Assembly: GCA_963977135.1 (NCBI GenBank)
Contig: CAXBNN010000002.1
Coordinates: 124,001-188,000, forward strand
From: UBA2040 sp963977135
GTDB lineage: Bacteria; Bacteroidota; Bacteroidia; Flavobacteriales_D; Crocinitomicaceae
Direction: 5' to 3'
Length of the DNA: 64,000 bases
Made by a program: the position numbers and the translations under genes. A model generated the notes under the pieces. That model saw nothing but the letters and a program-made list of their open reading frames with translations, did not search any database and had not been told where the DNA came from. This document shows, in pieces, positions 57,764-64,000 of the stretch; position 1 is the first letter of the stretch; every line of letters starts with the position of its first letter.

Positions 57764-59362
57764 TTAAAGGTTTACTTTTCCTTGAACTTGCATTCCTAAT
57801 CGCAACTTCAGTTTATAATCGTCATAAAATTTCACTACCGTGCCCAAATTACCTTGATACGTTTGACCTCCAACTTCGAATATGATGTATTTCATAGTTT
57901 GCAGAGTCGGCAACTCAGTATTTGTAATTGTAAAATCATTAATCGCTGTTGCTGTTTGAGTAACTCTTCCTGCACTGTTAACGGGAGCTGCGTTTATTAA
58001 ATTTTTAAAACCATTAGTCAAATCTTTGAGAAGAGCATAATTCTGATCAACTAAAAGAATTCGCACACCTGCTTCAATTGGAAAACCATTTTCGATATTT
58101 AATCTCAAAAGTGCTGATTCGACAAATTCATTATCCAAATCAATAGTGGCCTCGATGGTATCACGCAGCAGAAATCCAGTAGCATAACCTTCCAAAGGCA
58201 AAGTCAAGGTTCCTTGCAAATTGATTTTACTATCGTGAGTAATAAAGTTTGTATTGCTACCATTCGTTGAACCTCCTATGTCGTAGATCAAAACTTTTGG
58301 CGTCGGTGACAGTATATTCTGCAAATTGGCAGAGTTTTGATCGGTTATGGTCAAAGTTGAAGTAGCATTTTGTCCCACAGTAGGTGCCGCTAACAAAGAA
58401 AAACTAGGCGGAAAACCTGTCAAATTATATTCGTTTCCAGAAGCAATTTCTTTTGTTTTTATCGAGTTGAAATTGATGTCAACTGGAATTCCAAAACTAT
58501 TGTTGAATTTGAAATCTAACTTTGGGTTGATAATGGTGAATGTTCCTTGATTCGTGTTATTGAACAATTTCAAATCTATCGTGTCTTTGAAACTTGGTAA
58601 CGCGATTGTTCCTAAATTTCCTGTAATTAAATCAAAATCGAGGTTTTGCATAGCTATATCAAAACCAACATTTTCCGTTCCTAAAATTGGACTTCCAGAA
58701 CCCGTTATTGTAACTGTTAACTGAACACGGATTTCATTTGAACCGCCGGGACCATTAGTTAAATCTAAAATGGAATTACCCAAATTAAGACTCGTCGAAC
58801 CAGATTGGGGAATTAGACCTGTATATATCAGATTAATCGATTCGGTAACCGCAATGCCGTTTTCTAATAAATCAGGAAAAGTGAAATCATATTTTACCGA
58901 ATGCATCAAGTTGGTAGAGACATTGATGTCTAAATTACCTGTACGAAAATCTATCGTGAACAAATTACCGCCAGATGGATTACTTAGAGGGAAAGTTTGG
59001 TTTGTCGTATAGCTTTGCGTTCCGGAAAAAGATGGTATTGTTGGAATTCCCAATGAAGCCATTGAACCGTTGTAATTGAAATTTTGATCAGGCAAAGCGA
59101 GTAAATCTGAAGCTTGGACAATGTCTGCACTTTCTGTATAAACGATTGCCAAAGCACCATCGGGACCAATGTCTAAAATACTCGAATCCTTGCTCGTCAA
59201 GACATCATAAACTCCAAATTCTCCTATTGCCAATGGAATAGCTAAATTCGGCGACCATGCTGTAGAAGCAATTTTATTTAGCTCAAGCTTTTTGCAAGCA
59301 ACTAAAGTGATCGCAGAACAAAATAAGATTGTGGCAAACAAAAATCGATAAGACGTTTTCAT
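57764..59362 (-). CDS. Large beta-rich lipoprotein of unknown function
   Basis: 532 aa from the ATG at 59362 (lipobox LVAC, Cys-22, followed by KKLEL); the longer reading from 59431 adds a hydrophobic leader with no lipobox advantage. The mature part has repeating Ser/Asn/Thr-rich strands (SNLMHSVKYDFTFPD; GSGSPILGTENVGFD; PIEAGVRILLVDQNYALLKDL) and looks like tandem immunoglobulin-like or barrel-adjacent domains. No named family recognised. It is followed ten bases later by the DUF5723 gene, so the pair may form one surface complex. Confidence 0.7.
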   Translation of the reverse strand: MKTSYRFLFATILFCSAITLVACKKLELNKIASTAWSPNLAIPLAIGEFGVYDVLTSKDSSILDIGPDGALAIVYTESADIVQASDLLALPDQNFNYNGSMASLGIPTIPSFSGTQSYTTNQTFPLSNPSGGNLFTIDFRTGNLDINVSTNLMHSVKYDFTFPDLLENGIAVTESINLIYTGLIPQSGSTSLNLGNSILDLTNGPGGSNEIRVQLTVTITGSGSPILGTENVGFDIAMQNLDFDLITGNLGTIALPSFKDTIDLKLFNNTNQGTFTIINPKLDFKFNNSFGIPVDINFNSIKTKEIASGNEYNLTGFPPSFSLLAAPTVGQNATSTLTITDQNSANLQNILSPTPKVLIYDIGGSTNGSNTNFITHDSKINLQGTLTLPLEGYATGFLLRDTIEATIDLDNEFVESALLRLNIENGFPIEAGVRILLVDQNYALLKDLTNGFKNLINAAPVNSAGRVTQTATAINDFTITNTELPTLQTMKYIIFEVGGQTYQGNLGTVVKFYDDYKLKLRLGMQVQGKVNL

Positions 59363-59568
59363 AAATAAATTGAATTTAGAGAGGGTCATCTTTATCAAAT
59401 AAATATAACTAAATATATAAAACAGAAGCAAGCTTACATGAGAAATGATTAAAACTTACGATTGTAAATTCCCTCCTTGTTTTCAAAACATTTTGAATTG
59501 AATACCGTCATTTTAACGGCTATGCAACTGATCAATTACAGTCTCAACTTCATCATTTTGTCAACCAA

Positions 59569-59946
59569 TTACTTCCACAATGATTGAATTTTCGCTCGGT
59601 TTTCAACTAAATTCCAAAGTAAAATGACAGATAAAACTATAGCAATAATTAAGCCTTGTGGCGCTACGAAAATATGAGTCAACAAAATTCCAACAACGAT
59701 TGGCAACAACATTAAACTTCCCAACGCTCGGTATTTTTTGGTTAAACAAAGAAATCCGCCAACAATTTCGACTACTGCAACCAATGGCATTAACCAACCT
59801 ATTGTCATAAATGCTTCAAAATTCTCCGCCATTCTTGCTGGCATTTCTTCTGGCATGGGCATATAATTGAAAAATTTATTCAAGCCAGAATTGATAAATA
59901 TCAAACCGAAAAGGACATTCAGGACAACTAAAATTTTGTTTATCAT
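59569..59946 (-). CDS. DoxX family membrane protein
   Basis: 125 aa with four transmembrane helices and the opening NVLFGLIFINSGLNKFFNYMP, as in DoxX/DoxD-like quinone-linked membrane proteins. Redox role in general, specific partner unknown. It follows uvrA by 50 bases, same strand, so it may be on the uvrA transcript, though with weak support. Confidence 0.85.
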   Translation of the reverse strand: MINKILVVLNVLFGLIFINSGLNKFFNYMPMPEEMPARMAENFEAFMTIGWLMPLVAVVEIVGGFLCLTKKYRALGSLMLLPIVVGILLTHIFVAPQGLIIAIVLSVILLWNLVENRAKIQSLWK

Positions 59947-59996
59947 AGCTTCTACTTATTAAATAATCGAGTAAGTGTATTTGCTAATTTAAAGCT

Positions 59997-62804
59997 TTAT
60001 TCCAATTCACCCTTCAAATACTTGGCAGTATGCGAAACTTTCTCAAATTTCTTAACGATTTGCTCTGGTGTTCCTTCAGCGATTATCATTCCTCCACCTT
60101 TTCCGCCTTCTGGTCCAACATCGATAATATGATCTGCCACTTTTACGATATCTAGATTGTGTTCGATGACCAAAACGGTGTTTCCTTCATCAGTCAATCT
60201 CTGAAGAACTTCCAATAAAACGCGAATGTCTTCAAAATGCAATCCAGTAGAAGGTTCATCCAAAATATACATGGTATTTCCTGTACTTCTTTTTGAAAGT
60301 TCAGTCGATAATTTCACTCTTTGTGCTTCGCCTCCGGAAAGCGTTGTCGAGGATTGACCCAATTGCACGTAACCCAAACCAACAGAGTTCAGCGTATCCA
60401 AAACACGACTAATTTTTGGAATTTTGACGAAGAATTTTGCCCCTTCTTCAATTGTCATGTTCAAAACGTCAGAAATTGATTTTCCTCGGTAGCGAACTTC
60501 TAAAGTTTCGTCGTTATATCGTTTACCGTTGCAGGTTTCACATTCTACATAAACGTCGGGCAAGAAATTCATTTCTACAACTTTCAATCCGCCACCGCTG
60601 CAGGTTTCGCAACGACCACCTTTAACGTTGAATGAAAATCGTCCTGCTTTGTATCCACGAATTTGTGCTTCTGGCAAACTGGCAAAAAGACTTCTTATCT
60701 CATCAAAAACTTTCGTATACGTCGCTGGGTTCGAACGCGGCGTTCTACCAATGGGACTTTGATCTATTTCGATAATTTTATCAATGTTATCAATTCCTTT
60801 GATGGATTTGTAAGGCAAAGGTTTACGCACACCATTGTAAATATGTGCAAGCAAAATTGGATACAATGTTTGATTAATCAAAGATGACTTTCCACTTCCC
60901 GAAACGCCTGTGACACAAGTAAAAGTTCCCAAAGGAATATGTAAATCTACATTCTGTAAATTGTGTCCAGTTGCTCCCAAAAGCGACAATTTCTTGCCGT
61001 TTCCTTTGCGCCGTTTTTTAGGGATTTCAATTTTTAATTCGCCACGCAAATACTGCGTTGTCATGGAGTCTTTAGACATCAATTCTTTGTAAGGAGCAGC
61101 ATTTACAATCTGGCCTCCGTGCTTTCCAGCTCCAGGACCTATGTCTACAATGAAGTCTGCTACTTCCATAATTTCTTTGTCGTGCTCTACAACCAAAACT
61201 GAATTTCCAGCATCACGCAAACGAAGCAATGAATTAATCAAACGGGTATTGTCGCGTTGGTGCAAACCTATGCTCGGTTCATCCAACACATAAAGTACGT
61301 TTATCAATTCTGAACCAATTTGATTGGCCAAACGAATTCGTTGCGCTTCCCCACCAGATAGTGTTTTTGATGAACGGTGCAAGGTCAAATAATTCAATCC
61401 AACTTCCAAAATGAAACTCAATCGAGCATTGATTTCTTTCAAAATCTCCGTTCCTATTGTCATTTGAGAAGGCGATAATTTCTTTGGAACCTCATCGAAA
61501 AACAGTTTCAATTCACTCAAATCCATAGCCGATAATTCACCGATATGTTTATCGTTAATCTTAAAATGAAGCGCTTCTTTTTTCAATCGAGCTCCTTCAC
61601 AGGTGGAGCATGGAACTTTGTTCATAAAGCTTTGCGCCCAACGTTGAATCCCCGCTGTACTTTCCTCGGCGTGACGAGACATGAAATTTACGATTCCTTC
61701 AAAAGCGATAAAAGTTGTTTTTTTAGATCGTTCGATTCCATCATTACCATACAATAGCACATTGATAATTTCTTCTGGAAATTCTGCCAACGGAGTGGTT
61801 ATCGAAAAATCTTCGCTGCGCAAATAAGATTCTATTTTGTCAAAAATCCAGGTTCGTTTGTATTCACCCAGAGGCTCTAAACCACCATTTTTAATTGATT
61901 TTTGCGGATTTGGGATAATTTTATCTAAATCGGCTTCAGCCACTTCTCCCAAACCACTGCATGCCGGGCAAGCTCCATAAGGTGAATTGAATGAAAATAA
62001 ACTTGGTTCGGGTTCGGGGTAACTTATTCCTGTTGTAGGACACATTAAGGTGCGGCTAAAATGGCGAACTTCATTGGTTTCGAAGTCTTGCACCATCATC
62101 GCTTTTGCACCATGTTTCATAGTCGTTAAAACAGAATCGTAAATGCGTTTTCGGTCTTTCTTATCGATTAACAAACGATCAACGACCATTTCGATGTCGT
62201 GGACTTTATAACGATCCAGACGCATGCCTTTGGTAATTTCCATTACCTCATTATCTACACGAACTTTTGTGAATCCCATTTTCAGGAATTGCTCAAATAA
62301 TTCGCGGTAATGTCCTTTCCGACCTTTGATTCTCGGCGCTAGGAATATTACTTTTTTGCCTTGGTATTGTTCTATGATTAAATCCACAATTTGGTCATCA
62401 GAATATTTGACCATTTTTTCACCTGTGTTGTAAGAATAGGCATCACCAACTCGAGCGTACAGCAAACGCAGAAAATCATAAATTTCTGTAATCGTACCTA
62501 CCGTAGATCTTGGACTTCTTGAAATGGTTTTTTGTTCAATCGCGATGACTGGACTTAATCCATCAATTTTATCGACATCGGGTCGTTCCAATCCACCTAA
62601 AAACTGTCTAGCATAAGCCGAAAATGTTTCTATGTATCTTCTTTGCCCTTCGGCATAAAGAGTATCAAAAGCCAAAGAGGATTTGCCACTTCCGCTGAGC
62701 CCAGTAAAAACAACTAATTTATTTCTGGGAATGGAAAGGTCAACGTTCTTTAAGTTGTGTTCTTTTGCTCCGTAAATGTCAATTGTAAGATTCTCTTTTG
62801 CCAT
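59997..62804 (-). CDS. uvrA: Excinuclease ABC subunit A
   Basis: 935 aa, two ABC ATPase halves. First Walker A FTGLSGSGKSSL (residues 33-44) and signature LSGGEAQRIRLANQ; second Walker A GVSGSGKSSLIN and LSGGEAQRVKLSTE. The second zinc finger CETCSGGG ... CETCNGKR is intact; the first reads CPTTG ... CPACSG, with Thr in place of the second cysteine. It detects bulky DNA damage with UvrB. Two bases after the lytic transglycosylase gene. Confidence 0.97.
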   Translation of the reverse strand: MAKENLTIDIYGAKEHNLKNVDLSIPRNKLVVFTGLSGSGKSSLAFDTLYAEGQRRYIETFSAYARQFLGGLERPDVDKIDGLSPVIAIEQKTISRSPRSTVGTITEIYDFLRLLYARVGDAYSYNTGEKMVKYSDDQIVDLIIEQYQGKKVIFLAPRIKGRKGHYRELFEQFLKMGFTKVRVDNEVMEITKGMRLDRYKVHDIEMVVDRLLIDKKDRKRIYDSVLTTMKHGAKAMMVQDFETNEVRHFSRTLMCPTTGISYPEPEPSLFSFNSPYGACPACSGLGEVAEADLDKIIPNPQKSIKNGGLEPLGEYKRTWIFDKIESYLRSEDFSITTPLAEFPEEIINVLLYGNDGIERSKKTTFIAFEGIVNFMSRHAEESTAGIQRWAQSFMNKVPCSTCEGARLKKEALHFKINDKHIGELSAMDLSELKLFFDEVPKKLSPSQMTIGTEILKEINARLSFILEVGLNYLTLHRSSKTLSGGEAQRIRLANQIGSELINVLYVLDEPSIGLHQRDNTRLINSLLRLRDAGNSVLVVEHDKEIMEVADFIVDIGPGAGKHGGQIVNAAPYKELMSKDSMTTQYLRGELKIEIPKKRRKGNGKKLSLLGATGHNLQNVDLHIPLGTFTCVTGVSGSGKSSLINQTLYPILLAHIYNGVRKPLPYKSIKGIDNIDKIIEIDQSPIGRTPRSNPATYTKVFDEIRSLFASLPEAQIRGYKAGRFSFNVKGGRCETCSGGGLKVVEMNFLPDVYVECETCNGKRYNDETLEVRYRGKSISDVLNMTIEEGAKFFVKIPKISRVLDTLNSVGLGYVQLGQSSTTLSGGEAQRVKLSTELSKRSTGNTMYILDEPSTGLHFEDIRVLLEVLQRLTDEGNTVLVIEHNLDIVKVADHIIDVGPEGGKGGGMIIAEGTPEQIVKKFEKVSHTAKYLKGELE

Positions 62805-62806
62805 TA

Positions 62807-63727
62807 TTAATTTCCGTAATTGCTATATTGAGAATTGTCCGTTGGGAGCAAAATAGAATATCCACTTGCTTTCGCTTTCAAAGTATTTGTAAGAATCCAA
62901 GGATTAAGTTTCACTAGAATTTTATAGTTGATGCCATTGTCTTTTGCCCAAAGTGCTAAATCTCGAATTTCGTCTGTAACCACAATTGTTTTGGTTTCAA
63001 TAACCGGATACAATTCAATTTCATTTAAATCGTAGCCATAACTCAAAGGGTTTTCGAAAATTAGTTTTGCCGCCATCATTCTGAAAACATAACGAGAGGT
63101 TTCATTGTTCATGTGTGCGTCAAAATAACTGTTTACGTGTTGCCATTTTTGATCGCTACGAACACCGCCAACTCCACGATTATAGGATGCAGCCGCTTCT
63201 ATCCAGCTACCCAAAGTATCTTTCGCTTTTTGCAAATATTTGGCTGCTGCTGGTGTGCTTTTTCGCAAATCTTGTCTTTCATCAATAAAGGAATTGACTG
63301 TTAAGCCATATTCTTTCGCCGTCTGTGGCATGAATTGCCAAAATCCATGGGCTCCACTTCTGCTTTCAACATTATCATAGCCTGATTCAATCAAAGCTAA
63401 ATATTTAAAATCATCGGGGATATTATTTTCTTTCAAAAGCGATTCAATTTCAGGCATGTATCGATTTGCTCTTTTGAAATAAGTGATTATTAGGTTGTGA
63501 AAGAAAACAATGGCATGAAGCTCTTTGTCCAATCGTTCTCGAATATCAATGTCACTCAAATCAATTTTTTCACCTGCAAACGTCATCTCCTTTGGTAATG
63601 CTGGCATTCGAAAATGACCATTTAGAGAAGACTCCTTTGTTGGCTCTGCCAAATCCTTAGTATTCTGACCTTGACATGAACTTAACGAAATGAAGAAAAA
63701 GAAAAAACCTAAGAACTTTGCTGGCAT
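62807..63727 (-). CDS. Lytic transglycosylase domain protein (MltD-like)
   Basis: 306 aa. Lipoprotein signal (FFFFISLSSC; lipobox LSSC). SLT-domain with catalytic Glu in YLALIESGYDNVESRSGAHGFWQFMP (family E-S-x-x-x-P-x-A-x-S-x-x-A-x-G-x-W-Q-x-M-P, here ESGYDNVESRSGAHGFWQFMP), then AAASYNRGVGGV. It cleaves peptidoglycan to 1,6-anhydromuramic products. No LysM repeats are present, unlike MltD. It is two bases from uvrA and 50 from the transferase upstream. Confidence 0.9.
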   Translation of the reverse strand: MPAKFLGFFFFFISLSSCQGQNTKDLAEPTKESSLNGHFRMPALPKEMTFAGEKIDLSDIDIRERLDKELHAIVFFHNLIITYFKRANRYMPEIESLLKENNIPDDFKYLALIESGYDNVESRSGAHGFWQFMPQTAKEYGLTVNSFIDERQDLRKSTPAAAKYLQKAKDTLGSWIEAAASYNRGVGGVRSDQKWQHVNSYFDAHMNNETSRYVFRMMAAKLIFENPLSYGYDLNEIELYPVIETKTIVVTDEIRDLALWAKDNGINYKILVKLNPWILTNTLKAKASGYSILLPTDNSQYSNYGN

Positions 63728-63777
63728 TTTATGATTTGTTTTCGTGTACTAGCAAAGTTAGCATTTCACGGAATACC

Positions 63778-64000
63778 CTATGCTTTTTGTTGATATTTGA
63801 TGGTCTTTCTGTGTAAAAACGAAAAAACAGACAGAAAATAAACTATCCCAATAATTCCAGCAGCCATCGTTGAATTAGCAGCCAAAATATAGAGCAAAAC
63901 TGTCATTACTGAGGAAAGAATGCTCAAACCTAAAAAGACTTTCCAAACTTGGCTATCACTTTTTCCAGAGTATACTAAATGATGCGTGGTATGATCTTTA
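63778..64000 (-). CDS. MraY/WecA-type glycosyl-1-phosphate transferase, C-terminal end
   Basis: Partial at the right edge; only the last 73 residues are visible. They include KDHTTHHLVYSG, the His-rich cytoplasmic loop of WecA/MraY-like undecaprenyl-phosphate sugar transferases, then two transmembrane segments (FLGLSILSSVMTVLLYILAA; MAAGIIGIVYFLSVFSFL) and a short basic end. Acts at the inner-membrane start of a surface glycan pathway. The lytic transglycosylase follows about 50 bases downstream on the same strand. Confidence 0.75.
   Translation of the reverse strand, partial: KDHTTHHLVYSGKSDSQVWKVFLGLSILSSVMTVLLYILAANSTMAAGIIGIVYFLSVFSFLHRKTIKYQQKA

Noticed and set aside
1..64000. Prophage, integrase or transposase genes
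   Set aside because: None of the frames shows phage, recombinase or transposase motifs.

Overview
The window is AT-rich chromosomal DNA from a member of the Bacteroidota, most likely order Flavobacteriales (possibly Crocinitomicaceae-like; the family is a guess). The evidence is a type IX secretion sorting domain, a TonB receptor paired with a DUF4249 lipoprotein, many short lipoboxes ending in Cys-Lys-Lys or similar, an HU-CCDC81/SPOR protein, DUF5723 and OmpA-family genes, almost no Shine-Dalgarno sequences, and repeated -7 boxes of the form TAnnTTTG, which is the known Bacteroidetes sigma motif. I saw no tRNA, rRNA, CRISPR array, prophage or transposase. GTG and TTG starts are frequent.

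Layout. 1-5.6 kb: edge of a FabH-like ketoacyl synthase, a T9SS-sorted secreted protein, a DEAD helicase, a META lipoprotein, a small beta-barrel, then an OmpA protein with a membrane-anchored helix-hairpin-helix protein. 5.7-10.8 kb: pheT, bioD-bioA, an NAD(P)-binding protein and a membrane protein. 11.4-16.7 kb (minus): OmpA lipoprotein, class III aminotransferase and a split transketolase whose two halves flank a secreted VWA protein. 16.9-25.5 kb: gapA, HU/SPOR protein, MBL hydrolase, ribD, MFS transporter, acs. 25.6-38 kb: LTA-synthase-like sulfatase, RhlE-like helicase, TonB receptor/DUF4249 pair, hldD, deoxynucleoside kinase, GH3-like protein.

38-47.9 kb is the most accessory-looking part: a VKOR-DsbA fusion next to a small eight-cysteine secreted protein, a PIG-L deacetylase, an exported KatG, orphan lipoproteins, a ToxR-like membrane-bound transcription factor and a membrane-protein gene with an in-frame stop. 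48-64 kb returns to housekeeping: ppa, Bax-inhibitor family, folE-queD, tlyA, sufS-sufE-sufT, DUF3050, fabF, DUF5723/lipoprotein pair, DoxX, lytic transglycosylase-uvrA and the tail of a MraY/WecA-type transferase.

The best candidates for something undescribed are small. (1) A 569-bp unit at 51536-52104 consists of one GxxExxY (PD-(D/E)XK-like) gene enclosed by 27-bp inverted repeats matching at 25 positions. (2) Heptad-phased, hairpin-forming repeats fill intergenic gaps; two copies (25.5 kb and 50.7 kb) differ by a compensatory base-pair change. (3) The eight-cysteine exported protein is separated from its VKOR-DsbA neighbour by a strong terminator, which looks like a substrate/maturase pair. 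Functions are inferred from motifs read by eye; no database search was run.
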